A stretch of 64,000 nucleotides of DNA from Anisus vortex (Eukaryota; Mollusca; Gastropoda; Planorbidae), in contig OX421497.1 of assembly GCA_949126835.1 (NCBI GenBank), positions 16,427,823 through 16,491,822 of the forward strand. Direction: 5' to 3'. The translations under genes and the position numbers were made by a program. This document shows positions 20,979 through 33,712 of this stretch, in pieces; the first letter of the stretch is position 1; each line of letters starts with the position of its first letter. Below the pieces are notes generated by a model. The model searched no databases and was not told the origin of the DNA. It saw only the letters and a program-made list of their open reading frames with translations.

Positions 20979-21897
20979 AACCCCCCCCACACTACCCCCA
21001 CACACACACACTAACCCCCCCACACACACACTAACCCCCCCACACACACACTCACACTAACCCCCCACACATACACTAACCCCCACACACACACTACCCT
21101 CACCCACACACACACTAACCCCCCACACACACTCACACTAACCCCACACACATACACTAACCCCACACACACTCACACTAACCCCCCACACACACTCACA
21201 CTAACCCCACACACATACACTAACCCCCCCCCCCCAAACACACACACACTAACCCCCCTACACACACGAACTTTCCCCACACACTAACACTAACCCCCCC
21301 CCTCCCCCCCACACACACTAACCCCCCACACACACACTAACCCCCCACAAACACACTAACCCCCCCACACACACACTCACTAACCCCCACACGCACTAAC
21401 CCCCCTCCCCCCACACACACTAACCCCCCTCCCCCACACACACTAAACCCCCTCCCCCCACACTAACCCCACCTCCCCCACACACACACTAACCCCACCT
21501 CCCCCCCACACACACTAACCCCCACCCAAACACACTACCACCCCACACACACACTAACCCCCCTCCCCCCACAACAAAACTAACCCTGCTCCCCCCACCC
21601 ACACACACACTAACCCCCGCCCCCAAGAAACACACACACTAACCCCCCCCCCTCACACACACACACTAACCCCCCTCCCCCCACACTGACCCCCCTCCCC
21701 CCCACACACACCTTACTCCCCACACTAGCCCCCCACACGCAAACACACACTAACCCCCCCCCCCACACACACACACACTAACCCTTCCCCCCACACACAC
21801 TAACCCTACACACACACACTAACCCCCCCACACAATAGCCCCCCTCCCCCCAAAACACTAACCCCCCTCCCCCCCACACACACACAAACACACAAAG
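20979..21897. repeat. C-rich CACACACTAACCCCCC degenerate array
   Basis: About 920 bp alternating (CA)n with CTAACCCC(n) in irregular 12-25-bp spacing. C runs of 4-9 recur dozens of times, so the strands could form i-motifs and G-quadruplexes. CTAACCC recalls the telomere complement, but the array is too irregular and CA-rich to be telomeric. Confidence 0.9.
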
Positions 21898-22608
21898 AAA
21901 TTTGCTTCGCTTAACACAGTGTGTAAGATCATTGTTATCTCTCTACCTCCTCCCCCCAATAAGTTGTATAATAGAAACTAAAATGATTACTATTACTGTA
22001 GTGTAGAGGTTCAAACTTTAGTAAATGGAAATGGCTATAATTATACATTATATAGTATAAATTAGGGAAAAATATAAAATGGACATGTCGACTATTTCAA
22101 ACAATTTGATTTAAAAAAAGAGAATGGTGGACAGTCACAGTTGACTGGGTTTTAGTCATGCAGTTTCTTTTTCAATAAAGAAAAATGAAGTGATTCAAGT
22201 CTGTAGATACAGATTTAATGATGGATTTATTCTTTTCTGTGTATGTCTATGTGTGTAATAAGTGTGTATGTATGCGACTGTGTATGTGTGTGTGTGTTTA
22301 AGTATACGTATGTGTGTGTGCGTGTTACTTTAATGAAGGTCTCTCACCCATAACCACATCTTTTGCCATCTCTTTTCTTTCTTTCTTTCTTTCCGTGTCC
22401 TTTTTCTTTCTATCCTTTCGCAATGGTGCATGTGTGTGTAGTGTGTGTGTGTCTGTGTTTGCGTGTGTGAACCGAAAGTCAAAGTCGTCAGCTGAGATCC
22501 TGCAATGATAGTCATCACATTGGGTGCAGGGAGGAGGGGAAAGGGGGCCTCAAAGAACTGCGATTTAGGGGGGTGGGGTTAAATGCAAGAATTTGCTGAC
22601 GGTGAAAA
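21898..22608. other. Intergenic, with GT and CTTT microsatellites
   Basis: Contains (GT)n stretches at about 22243-22322 and 22428-22468 around a TTTCTTTC tract. No gene is seen. Confidence 0.5.
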
Positions 22609-22633
22609 AAAATAAAAAAAAAATAAAAAAAAA

Positions 22634-22668
<35 letters not shown>
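22609..22668. repeat. A-rich tract (A8-10 T)n
   Basis: Sixty bases of A interrupted by single T. It could be a retroposon tail, but no retroposon body is recognised upstream. Confidence 0.8.
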
Positions 22669-23345
22669 AACTATTAACCAATAAAGTACAAAACAAGAAG
22701 AACGGCAACAATAGAAAACGAAACCAATATTATAAAAGATGAAAGACGTCTGAACCTACATGTATTTCTTGACTTGGTCCAATTTGTTGTTCGTGTGTTG
22801 CTAATGTTACGAGTATTCATTCTTTATAAATTCAATTAGAGTTTTTAATAAATTTTATAGTGTAAACAGGAGATTGATCCCAGTTTTTTAGTAGATTAGA
22901 CAGGGACGTTAGGATTTGTTTTGATCTTCTCCTCCCTTTTTTTATTTTATTAAGTGTTCGTTTCTATATTACACTACGACAATATCTTCTAAAATATATC
23001 AATATATTGATATCTTCTTTATTATATTTCCTACTATTTCTAGACTATAAATTGTTGCATTTATTGATTGGATTCGATAAGCTTCAATTAACCATTTCTA
23101 TTACTAGTCCTAGAGACTAGAGTAATATTTTATTTAAATTTATTATCTACTTCTTTCGGTTGTAACAGTTATTTATTTAGAGTTGGGACTTCTTATTGTA
23201 TTTCTTCATTTATTATCTTCTTTCTTTTTTCTGTAAATAAAGTTATTTGTTTAATTTTGTTAATAGGAGTTTTATTCTTCTATTTAATAGAGTTTTGTAA
23301 TCGTTCTTAGATAAGTGTTCTTTCCTTGGTTATTAGCATCTAACG
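22669..23345. other. AT-rich intergenic sequence
   Basis: Very AT-rich, without open frames or recognisable repeats. Confidence 0.5.
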
Positions 23346-23691
23346 TAGGGGTCGGGAACCTTTATGTCTGAGAGAGCCATGGACACCACATGTTTTGAAA
23401 AGTATTTCTGTGAGAGCCATACATTATGTTTAAAACTGAAAATTCAAGTAAATGTGTGCATTTTGTGTAATTTCAACTCTAAAAGTACAAAATTATGTCT
23501 CCGAATTCTTCTGATGCTGAGCTGCAGCAGACTTTAGCTCATTTGTAGAATGAAATATTGATATGCAATTAATATGTAGATCAAAAAGTCTAAAAAAACA
23601 TTTTTTTAATAATCGAACATTTGTCTGCGAGCCAGATGCAGCCATCAAAAGAGCCACATCTGATTCGCGAGCCATGGGTTCCCGACCCCTG
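23346..23691. mobile_element. hAT-type MITE, second family (346 bp)
   Basis: Termini TAGGGGTCGGGAACCTTTATG and CCATGGGTTCCCGACCCCTG form a hAT-like inverted repeat distinct from the GGCAACCT family. Interior AGAGCCA motifs recur near both ends. The flanks ATCTAACG and ATCTATTC agree at five of eight bases, a possible decayed 8-bp target duplication. Minus-strand frames here have no transposase motifs. Confidence 0.75.
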
Positions 23692-24110
23692 ATCTATTCT
23701 TGAGTTTTCTTGAGATTCATGCTCCACCATCCCCCCTTGACTTTGTAATTGAGCCAGTTTTACACTTGATCTTAAATTGAAATCCAGTATGATCTCAGGG
23801 ATAACCATTTAACCGTAAATTAAAACACGTTCAATGTTACACTAAGAAACAATTGTGTACTTTTTCTGTTTGCTTTTGAAAAACTCGTTTAAGGGCTACA
23901 TTTTTCTTTCATCAGCAGAAATCATAGACGCCCAATAATTTATGTAGTGTCAGAGGGCGTAGAGTGGGGTGGGGATCAATAAAAGAGGCTGAGCCGAGTC
24001 TAAGGGGCCTACATATCATTCTCTTCAGAAAAATTGTTAATGTGTACGTTATATGTCCAAGATTCGGCGACAGATATAAGAAAAAATGGAGGGGGTGTTT
24101 AATTGTGTGA

Positions 24111-24243
24111 AGAGCACAATGTATGGTCACTATTATAGCCAGGTAACCATCAGACCAGCACAATGTATGGTCACTATTATAGCCAGGTAACCATCAGACC
24201 AGCACAATGTATGGTCACAATTATAGCCAGGTAACCATCAGAT
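24111..24243. repeat. 44-bp tandem repeat, 3 copies
   Basis: Three units of AGCACAATGTATGGTCACTA plus TTATAGCCAGGTAACCATCAGACC. The wording (AGCACAATG, GGTAACCATCAGA) resembles the SINE body on the minus strand, so this may be another SINE-internal expansion. Confidence 0.8.
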
Positions 24244-24668
24244 CTTTGTGGAGATTCACACGACCAGGAAAGAAAATAAATCCCTATCTAAGTTTTATAT
24301 CAGCACCTCCGGATAGCTGACCAACTCTCTGATCTTAGACCACCGTGCCGTATGTTTACAATCGTAATTTAGCGAAGGCTAAAAATATACAATGTACGTT
24401 TTGTCTTTAAAAAAAATAGATTTTGATAGAATGTGGTTGTCACCGGCTTAAGGTCTATGGTCCAAGTTTCTGCTGGGTGGGATGAAGGGAAGTAGGTCAA
24501 TTAGCCTTTTGGGCGGCCCGAAACAAAGTTTTGCGAGCCTAACCTTAAAATATTTAATAACCATTGTCCAAAATCTTAAAACAAAAAAAAACGGACACTA
24601 TCCAATGTCAGGGTCCATATTCTCGCAATAAGCCCACTGGAATTTTTTACGAGCGACTCTTCTCTCCT

Positions 24669-24699
<31 letters not shown>

Positions 24700-24889
24700 C
24701 TCTCTTACACTATCTTCACTGCTCACACAGGTGCCCAAATAGGAGGAGGCTGGTGTGGTGGGAATGGGGAGGGGTGTCGGGGTTAGGGTGGAGATGAAGA
24801 AGTTTAAGTGAAGATAATTCAAGAGAAATATTTGTCATAATTATTGGTTTTTCTTATTTATCTTTATTTTTAGTTTGTAAGAAATTACA
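24244..24889. other. Intergenic, with CT microsatellite at 24661-24706
   Basis: Mixed sequence with a (CT)n tract. The overlapping Ser/Leu and Arg/Glu frames are repeat artefacts. Confidence 0.5.
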
Positions 24890-25054
24890 AAAAAGTCATT
24901 AGAAATATGATCAACTAGTAATTAGAAATATGATCAACTAGTAATTAGAAATATGATCAACTAGTAATTAGAAATATGATCAACTAGTAATTAGAAATAT
25001 GATCAACTAGTAATTAGAAATATGATCAACTAGTAATTAGAAATATGATAAACT
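24890..25054. repeat. 23-bp repeat, ~7 copies
   Basis: Units of ACTAGTAATTAGAAATATGATCA, nearly identical. Confidence 0.95.
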
Positions 25055-25156
25055 GACAAAGATACCATTATCTATTTAGAGTTTATCAATCTATACATCT
25101 ATCAAATATAATATTATCCTTAGGTCAAAGATATTTATCTTATATTTATATGTTGA

Positions 25157-25530
25157 ATGTTTATCTATCAATCCATCCATAAATCCATTCACCTATCCAT
25201 CTATCTACTTGTTATCTACCTATTTACCTGTCTACCTATCTACCTATTTACCTGTCTACCTATCTACCTATTTACCTGTCTACCTATCTACCTATTTACC
25301 TTCTACCTATCTACCTATTTACCTGTCTACCTATCTACCTATTTACCTTCTACCTATCTACCTATTTACCTGTCTACCTATCTACCTATTTACCTGTCTA
25401 CCTATCTACCTATTTACCTGTCTACCTATCTACCTATTTACCTGTCTACCTGTCTACCTATTTACCTGTCTACCTATCTACCTATTTACCTGTCTACCTA
25501 TCTACCTCTCTATCAATCTATCGATCGATC
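25157..25530. repeat. CTAT/CTAC tetranucleotide array with higher order
   Basis: CTACCTATCTACCTATTTACCTGT blocks (about 24 bp) repeated with deletions. The Tyr/Leu/Pro frames in it are artefacts. Confidence 0.95.
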
Positions 25531-25944
25531 TAAAGTAGACTTCTACGTTTCTGATGTCCGGGTACCTTTTACAGCTAGTACATCCTTAAAAACTGAACCA
25601 AAAACAAAGACCAGTCATGATTTGAACTTAAATACTTCATCACGAATTGCATTCATGATTTCGGCAAGTCAACATTTTAATTCCATCTTTCACCGCTTGG
25701 CGCCCATTATCTTAAGCTCACACCTCGTACCCTAATCGAAGGTCACACCAACTTTCAAGGTCACATGTAGACTCTAGTCATTTAGAAAAGAAATAAAAAC
25801 AAATATACAAACAGTCACACTGCATACACACAAAAATATTATTAAAAATGTCCCTTCAAATGACGAACATGTTTTTTTAAACATAAAAAGTTAACACGAA
25901 ACATGACGCTTCTAAACTGTGGGTCAGCTTGAGGTCAACATAAC
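25531..25944. other. Intergenic sequence
   Basis: No repeats or coding signals recognised. Confidence 0.5.
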
Positions 25945-26297
25945 CACCAGCTACATATCAACTACAACCTACCAGATACATGTATGGTCATACACTTTAA
26001 CCCCACCAGCTACATATCAACTACAACCTACCAGATACATGTATGGTCATAAACTTTAACCCCACCAGCTACATATCAACTACAACCTACCAGATACATG
26101 TATGGTCATAAACTTTAACCCCACCAGCTACATATCAACTACAACCTACCAGATACATGTATGGTCATAAACTTTAACCCCACCAGCTACATATCAACTA
26201 CAACCTACCAGATACATGTATGGTCATAAACTTTAACCCCACCAGCTACATATCAACTACAACCTACCAGATACATGTATGGTCATAAACTTTAACT
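25945..26297. repeat. 60-bp repeat, ~6 copies
   Basis: Units of CACCAGCTACATATCAACTA plus CAACCTACCAGATACATGTATGGTCATAAACTTTAACCCC. The copies are almost identical, apart from ATACACTTT for ATAAACTTT in the first. Confidence 0.95.
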
Positions 26298-26465
26298 CCC
26301 CCAAGATGTCATGTACCCAATTTTAGAGTTTGGCCAGTGTCGTTTTTCCTCAATAGAAAAGTCCTTGGCCTATGCAGGATTAGCACATTTGAACAATGGC
26401 GGATATTAGAGTAGATATGGAAAGGTGTGGATGGGGGGTAACCATGGGTGACTACATACCTTTTT

Positions 26466-27712
26466 ATTCTATGATAGTCTGTGAGACATGTCTATATAAT
26501 GGTGTGTTTATATGATAGTCTGTGTCTGTGAGACATGTCTATATAATGGTGTTATTCTATGATAGTCTGTGATACTTGTCTATAAAATGGTGTTATTTTA
26601 TGATAGTCTGTGAGACATGTCTATATAATGGTGTTATTCTATGATAGTATGTGAGACATGTCTATATAATATTGTTATTTTATGATAGTCTGTGAGACAT
26701 GTCTATATAATGGTGTTATTCTATGATAGTCTTTGAGGCATGTCTTTATAATGGTGTTATTCTATGATAGTCTGTGAGACATGTCTATATAATGGTGTTA
26801 TTTTATGATAGTCTGTGAGGCATGTCTATATAATGGTGTTATTTTATGATAGTCTGTGAGACATGTCTATATAATGGTGTTATTTTATGATAGTCTGTGA
26901 GACATGTCTATATAATGGTGTTATTTTATGATAGTCTGTGAGACATGTCTATATAATGGTGTTATTTTATGGTAGTCTGTGAGGCATGTCTATATAATGG
27001 TGTTATTTTATAATAGTCAGTGAGGCATGTCTATATAATGGTGTTATTCTATGATAGTCTGTGAGACATGTCTATATAATGGTGTTATTTTATGATAGTC
27101 TGTGAGACATGTCTATATAATGGTGTTATTTTATGATAGTCTGTGAGACATGTTTATATAATGGTGCTATTCTATGATAGTCTGTGAGACATGTCTATAT
27201 AATGGTGTTATGATAATGGTCTGTGAGGCATGTCTATATAATGGTGTTATTCTATGATAGTCTGTGAGGCATGTCTATATAATGGTGTTATGATAATGGT
27301 CTGTGAGGCATGTCTATATAATGGTGTTATTCTATGATAGTCTGTGAGACGTGTCTATATAATGGTGTTATTCTATGATAGTCTGTGAGACATGTCTATA
27401 TAATGGTGTTATTCTATGATAGTCTGTGAGGCATGTCTATATAATGGTGTTATTCTATGATAGTCTGTGAGGCATGTCTATATAATGGTGTTATTCTATG
27501 ATAGTCTGTGAGGCATGTCTATATAATGGTGTTATTCTATGATAGTCTGTGAGACATGTCTATATAATGGTGTTATTCTATGATAGTCTGTGAGGCATGT
27601 CTATATAATGGTGTTATTCTATGATAGTCTGTGAGGCATGTCTATATAATGGTGTTATTTTATGATAGTCTGTGAGGCATGTCTATATAATTGTGTTATT
27701 CTATGATAGTAC
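26466..27712. repeat. 41-bp satellite, ~30 copies, each with an R3CWWGY3 palindrome
   Basis: Units of TATGATAGTCTGTGAGRCAT plus GTCTATATAATGGTGTTATTC. Nearly every unit has AGACATGTCT or AGGCATGTCT, both of which fit RRRCWWGYYY, the p53-family half-site consensus. A few shorter units (TTATGATAATGG) are interspersed. Confidence 0.95.
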
Positions 27713-28562
27713 AGCCCTGAGTGTGGGGCACTATAGGTTTAACCCAGCACACAGTTCTACTCTTATTGCCATACAGAGATGACCTAAACTCATTCTGTAT
27801 TTCTGCCGATACATTATCGGTGGATACAATCCAATCCAGATTTTTGTTGTCCTTTATCTGCCCGAAAACAATCAGCGAAATATAAAACCGATTGTGAATA
27901 CGCGTCTGACTTTCGCTCTTGCCCCACAATCCCCTTTAACGCCGTGGCGATGGCAACTATGCTATCCCAAAATTCCTGTACGTCCTAGTTTACGGTGTAT
28001 GTATATCCAGATCTATGCAAGCCAAACAAGATGTAAATGCAAAAAAAAATATCACTTTTGTTCTTTGTACTTGATTTATCATTCGCCACGCGTCAGTGAC
28101 ATCAAACAAAAAACAACAAAAGTTTAAGGTTTGCTAGTAAATGCCATGTAGGCAAGTCAGTCTATCGGAATGTCAACTATGTCAACATGAGATGACAACT
28201 GGGAGCCGTGCCTCCATCAAATGTCAACTTCAGTTATGATTTGTTTTGTGTCGTGTATGTGTGTATGAGTGTATGTGTATGTTTGTATGTGTGTATGTAT
28301 GTTTGTGTGTGTGTGTTTAGCTATAGCGATGTCCTCTCTTCAAAAGATGCAGTCGGTTGTGAAGACTATTACGAATTAAATAAAGATCGTTGGAGTTTTG
28401 CTCTTTAGATGATGTAGACCATTCTTTATATAGACTAAAGAAGTTATACTGAATATACAATAGTCTACTGAGGGTTATAGAGTGCAATAAAACCGGTTGA
28501 TGATTCTTATTAAACAGACTTAAACAGAGAGATAGTAGTGCGGAGATTGAAGAAGCGTCTGC
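27713..28562. other. Intergenic, with ATGT/GT tract at 28254-28318
   Basis: Short open frames at 27696-28127 have no recognisable domain. No gene can be supported. Confidence 0.45.
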
Positions 28563-28822
28563 AAATACAGATATATATATATATGTATGTATGTATAAAG
28601 AGAGAGAGAGAGAGAAAGGCTTATATTGATACATAGATAGATAGGTGGATATATTGATAGAGAAGCAGAGAGATACGTAGATAGATATGTTGATGATAGG
28701 AAGATAGATAAATACGATAGATGGATAGATAGATAGGTACGTAGCTGCGTAGACAGATATATAGATAGATACATTGATAGGTAGATGGATAGATAGATAA
28801 ATTGATAGGTAGATGGATAGAG
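28563..28822. repeat. GATA-type tetranucleotide region
   Basis: (AT)n, then GA, then irregular GATAGATA/GGTAGATA sequence leading into the 28-bp array. Confidence 0.85.
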
Positions 28823-29048
28823 AGATAAATGCATAGAAATATAGAAGTAAAGATAAATGCATAGAAATATAGAAGTAAAGATAAATGCATAGAAATATAG
28901 AAGTAAAGATAAATGCATAGAAATATAGAAGCAAAGATAAATGCATAGAAATATAGAAGCAAAGATAAATGCATAGAAATATAGAAGCAAAGATAAATGC
29001 ATAGAAATATAGAAGCAAAGATAAATGCATAGAAATATAGAAGCAAAG
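28823..29048. repeat. 28-bp repeat, 8 copies
   Basis: Units of ATAGAAATATAGAAGYAAAG plus ATAAATGC. The first copies have GTAAAG and the later ones GCAAAG. The three minus-strand Tyr/Ile/Leu frames are artefacts. Confidence 0.95.
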
Positions 29049-29216
29049 ATAGATTATTAGACGAGAAAATAGATAGATATTATGTATGTAGTGTAGTATC
29101 TGTGTTTGTAGGTAAGTGCGCAGGTAGAAAGATATTGATTAGTTTAATAGATAGACATTTTTAGTAATGACCAGTTTTATGCCAATAATCTTTCTTTTTT
29201 AGTTGCAGTCACACAC

Positions 29217-29292
29217 ACACTAACACGTATCTTATCTTATACATTACAGACGTTCCTTCTATAAAGAAGATTATTGCGTCCTACGTATATTT
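29217..29292 (-). mobile_element. LINE 3' end fragment
   Basis: TATCTTATCTTATACATTACAGACG through CTTCTATAAAGAAGATTATTGCGTCCTACG matches the 3' end of the LINE at 38239-38300 on the same strand. It is a severely 5'-truncated copy with the same ATAAGATA tail. Confidence 0.7.
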
Positions 29293-29633
29293 GTATATGC
29301 ATACTTATACATATTATAATATATATTTCTTTACACATGGCCTATATTTATTTTTGTAAGAAGCTAAATTTTCAAGGGGTTTCTACAGAGAACGTTATAT
29401 CAATATTATTTGAACTTCATATATATATATATATATTGAATTTGTTTTATTAGTACATGTAAAGCACCCCGCATGCTGGACTCTCTAAATAAATAAAACA
29501 AAATTACAAATTTAATTTGTAATTTTGTTTTCTACAAATATTGCAAACACTAAAAAAAAGTAAATTCTATTTAAAATGTTTCTTTGTGATTTGACAATAT
29601 TTCACTCTGTAATATCTTTACTTTTATTTTCGT
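29293..29633. other. AT-rich intergenic sequence
   Basis: Contains a short (AT)n at 29420-29436. No gene is seen. Confidence 0.5.
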
Positions 29634-29986
29634 ATCATTTGCTTTCTATACCTAGATCTATAGCTTCCCCCCCCCCCCGAGTTTATTTTCGTATCATTTG
29701 CTTTCTATACCTAGATCTATAGCTTCCCCCCGCCGAGTTTATTTTCGTATCATTTGCTTTCTATACCTAGATCTATAGCTTCCCCCCCCCCGAGTTTATT
29801 TTCGTATCATTTGCTTTCTATACCTAGATCTATAGCTTCCCCCCCCCCCCCCCGAGTTTATTTTCGTATCATTTGCTTTCTATACCTAGATCTATAGCTT
29901 CCCCCCCCCCCGAGTTTATTTTTGTATCATTTGCTTTCTATTCCTAGATCTATAGCTTCCCCCTCCCCCCCCCCCCGAGTTTATTT
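29634..29986. repeat. ~55-62-bp repeat with variable poly-C, 6 copies
   Basis: Units of TTTATTTTCGTATCATTTGC plus TTTCTATACCTAGATCTATAGCTTC followed by 6-15 C and GAG. Copy length varies mainly in the C run. Confidence 0.95.
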
Positions 29987-30511
29987 ATGTAACAGTCATT
30001 ATTGTATCTTCACATTTTCTTTAATGTTGTCTTTTTTTATTGTGAAAACTCACAGTCAGTGGTCACTTTTTATACATTTCATTTTTATTTATAAGCAGTG
30101 TGGACGCCCATGAATGACCGGAAGTGACCTGAGTAATTGGTTTACACTTCCGTGAACTTCAGCGGCTGCCTGGTCAGGATAAAAGGTAAACGAAGGTGAG
30201 GGGGGGGGGGGGTGAGAGAAAGAGAGAAGGGCTTATGGTAGCTGTCCAGTGTAAACATGATGACCATGACATACGGTAGACTAATGACCGCAAAACTGGT
30301 TTTTGTTTAGGTTAGGTGGCTTAGGGGTGGGGGGGGGTGGGGGAAGATTTAGGAGAGAGTATAAACGTTGCTAAAAATAGAATCAGTTCTTCAAGCAAAC
30401 ACGCTTAACCAGATTATGAACTAGCTATATACCTGTACACAATGAAAGTGTCTTTTTTATGTTATTTAAAATCCGTATTGATAATACTTTTGTTTATATG
30501 GCTAGAAACAG
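29987..30511. other. Intergenic, with G-runs
   Basis: G11-12 runs near 30200 and G7-8 runs near 30330. No gene is supported. Confidence 0.5.
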
Positions 30512-33466
30512 TGCGGTTCAAGCTGCTTGTGCGCCTTATCACTAAAAATATATTTAAAAAACGTATTTTATACTCGTGCCGGTTCAAGCTGCTTGTGCGC
30601 CTTATCACTAAAAATATATTTAAAAAACGTATTTTATACTCGTGCCGGTTCAAGCTGCTTGTGCGCCTTATCACTAAAAATATATTTAAAAAACGTATTT
30701 TATACTCGTGCCGGCTCAAGCTGCTTGTGCGCCTTATCACTAAAAATATATTTAAAAAACGTATTTTATACTCGTGCCGGTTCAAGCTTCTTGTGCGCCT
30801 TATCTCTAAAAATATATTTAAAAAACGTATTTTATACTCGTGCCGGTTCAAGCTTCTTGTGCGCCTTATCACTAAAAATATATTTAAAAAACGTATTTTA
30901 TACTCGTGCCGGTTCAAGCTTCTTCTGCGCCTTATCACTAAAAATATATTAAAAAAACGTATTTTATACTCGTGCCGGTTCAAGCTGCTTGTGCACCTTA
31001 TCACTAAAAATATATTTAAAAAACGTATTTTATACTCGTGTTGGTTCAAGCTGCTTGTGCGCCTTATCACTAAAAATATATTTAAAAAACGTATTTTATA
31101 CTCGTGCCGGTTCAAGCTGCTTGTGCGCATTATCACTAAAAATATATTTAAAAAACGTATTTTATACTCGTGCCGGTTCAAGCTGCTTGTGCGCCTTATC
31201 ACTAAAATATATTTAAAAAACGTATTTTATACTCGTGCCGGTTCAAGCTGCTTGTGCGCCTTATCACTAAAATATATTTAAAAAAAAGTATTTTATACTC
31301 GTGCCGGTTCAAGCTGCTTGTGCGCCTTATCACTAAAATATATTTAAAAAACGTATTTTATGCTCGTGTCGGTTCAAGCTGCTTGTGCGACTTATCACTA
31401 AAATATATTTAAAAAACGTATTTTATACTCGTGCCGGTTCAAGCTGCTTGTGCGCCTTATCACTAAAATATATTTAAAAAACGTATTTTATACTCGTGCC
31501 GGTTCAAGCTGCTTGTGCGCCTTATCACTAAAAATATATTTAAAAAACGTATTTTATACTCGTGCCGGTTCAAGCTGTTTGTGCGCCTTATCACTAAAAT
31601 ATATTTTTAAAACGTATTTTATACTCGTGCCGGTTCAAGCTGCTTGTGCGCCTTATCACTAAAATATATTTAAAAAACGTATTTTATACTCGTGCCGGTT
31701 CAAGCTGCTTGTGCGCCTTATCACTAAAAATATATTTAAAAAAACGTATTTTATACTCGTGCCGGTTCAAGCAGCTTGTGCGCCTTATCACTAAAATATA
31801 TTTAAAAAACGTATTTTATACTCGTGCCGGTTCAAGCTGCTTGTGCGCCTTATCACTAAAATATATTTAAAAAACGTATTTTATACTCGTGCCGGTTCAA
31901 GCTGCTTGTGCGCCTTATCACTAAAAATATATTTAAAAAAACGTATTTTATACTCGTGCCGGTTCAAGCTGCTTGTGCGCCTTATCACTAAAAATATATT
32001 TAAAAAAACGTATTTTATACTCGTGCCGGTTCAAGCTGCTTGTGCGCCTTATCACTAAAAATATATTTAAAAAACGTATTTTATACTCGTGCTGGTTCAA
32101 GCTGCTTGTGCGCCTTATCACTAAAAATATATTTTAAAAAACGTATTTTATACTCGTGCCGGTTCAAGCTGCTTGTGCGCCTTATCACTAAAAATATATT
32201 TAAAAAACGTATTTTATACTCGTGCCGGTTCAAGCTGCTTGTGCGCCTTATCACTAAAAATATATTTAAAAAAACGTAGTTTATACTCGTGCCGGTTCAA
32301 GCTGCTTGTGCGCCTTATCACTAAAAATATATTTAAAAAACGCATTTTATACTCGTGCCGGTTCAAGCTGCTTGTGCGCCTTATCACTAAAAATATATTT
32401 AAAAAACGTATTTTATACTCGTGCCGGTTCAAGCTGCTTGTGCGCCTTATCACTAAAATATATTTAAAAAACGTATTTTATACTCGTGCCGGTTCAAGCT
32501 GCTTGTGCGCCTTATCACTAAAAATATATTTTAAAAAACGTATTTTATACTCGTGCCGGTTCAAGCTGCTTGTGCGCCTTATCACTAAAAATATATTTAA
32601 AAAAACGTATTTTATACTCGTGCCGGTTCAAGCTGCTTGTGCGCCTTATCACTAAAAATATATTTAAAAAACGTATTTTATACTCGTGCCGGTTCAAGCT
32701 TCTTGTGCGCCTTATCACTAAAAATATATTTAAAAAACGTATTTTATACTCGTGCCGGTTCAAGCTGCTTGTGCGCCTTATCACTAAAATATATTTAAAA
32801 AACGTATTTTATACTCGTGCCGGTTCAAGCTGCTTGTGCGCCTTATCACTAAAAATATATTTAAAAAAACTTATTTTATACTCGTGCCGGTTCAAGCTGC
32901 TTGTGCGCTTTATCACTAAAAATATATTTTAAAAACTTATTTTATACTCGTGCCGGTTCAAGCTGCTTGTGCGCCTTATCACTAAAAATATATTTAAAAA
33001 ACGTATTTTATACTCGTGCCGGTTCAAGCTGCTTGTGCGCCTTATCACTAAAAATATATTTAAAAAAACGTATTTTATACTCGTGCCGGTTCAAGCTGCT
33101 TGTGCGCCTTATCACTAAAATATATTTAAAAAACGTATTTTATACTCGTGCCGGTTCAAGCTGCTTGTGCGCCTTATCACTAAAATATATTTAAAAAACG
33201 TATTTTATACTCGTGCCGGTTCAAGCTGCTTGTGCGCCTTATCACTAAAATATATTTAAAAAACGTATTTTATACTCGTGCCGGTTCAAGCTGCTTGTGC
33301 GCCTTATCACTAAAATATATTTAAAAAACGTATTTTATACTCGTGCCGGTTCAAGCTGCTTGTGCGCCTTATCACTAAAATATATTTAAAAAACGTATTT
33401 TATACTCGTGCCGGTTCAAGCTGCTTGTGCGCCTTATCACTAAAATATATTTAAAAAACGTATTTA
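30512..33466. repeat. 66-bp satellite, ~45 copies
   Basis: Units of GGTTCAAGCTGCTTGTGCGC plus CTTATCACTAAAAATATATTTAAAAAACG plus TATTTTATACTCGTGCC. Most variation is in A-run length (65/66/67 bp), with rare substitutions. It is the longest array in the window. Because 66 is divisible by three, it stays open in several frames until an A-run indel, giving many false 70-280-codon ORFs on both strands. It ends directly against the SINE at 33473. Confidence 0.97.
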
Positions 33467-33472
33467 ATAATT

Positions 33473-33712
33473 AGGAGCACGGTGAGCAGCATGTTCGACT
33501 GGCGATCCGAAGGTTCTGGAATCGAATCCTGGTGCAGGCTAGGAATTTTTTCCAGGTACTTGAGGTTGCCCCAGAGTCTATCCAGCACCAGACACTATTT
33601 GGGGTAAAGTAATGGCGCCTTGGCATTGTGCTGGCCACACATCCCCTAGTATGCTTTGGCCACAGAAACTGGTAAACGCTGTTCACCAGACCTATGAATA
33701 GTTTGGTCCCAA
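33473..33712 (+). mobile_element. tRNA-derived SINE, nearly full length
   Basis: The head GGAGCACGGTGAGCAGCATG to GGAATCGAATCCTGG resembles a tRNA, with a B-box GGAATCGAATCC. The body has CCAGAGTCTATCC and TTTGGGGTAAAGTAATGG, then GGCATTGTGCTGGCCACACA, GAAACTGGTAAACG, and the end CAGACCTATGAATAGTTTGGTCCC. It is the best reference copy for the family in this window (13550, 49694, 55505 and others). Confidence 0.8.

Noticed and set aside
30442..33194. Repeat proteins of 70-280 codons with 22-residue periodicity
   Set aside because: 66-bp satellite; frames break at every A-run indel and are open on both strands.
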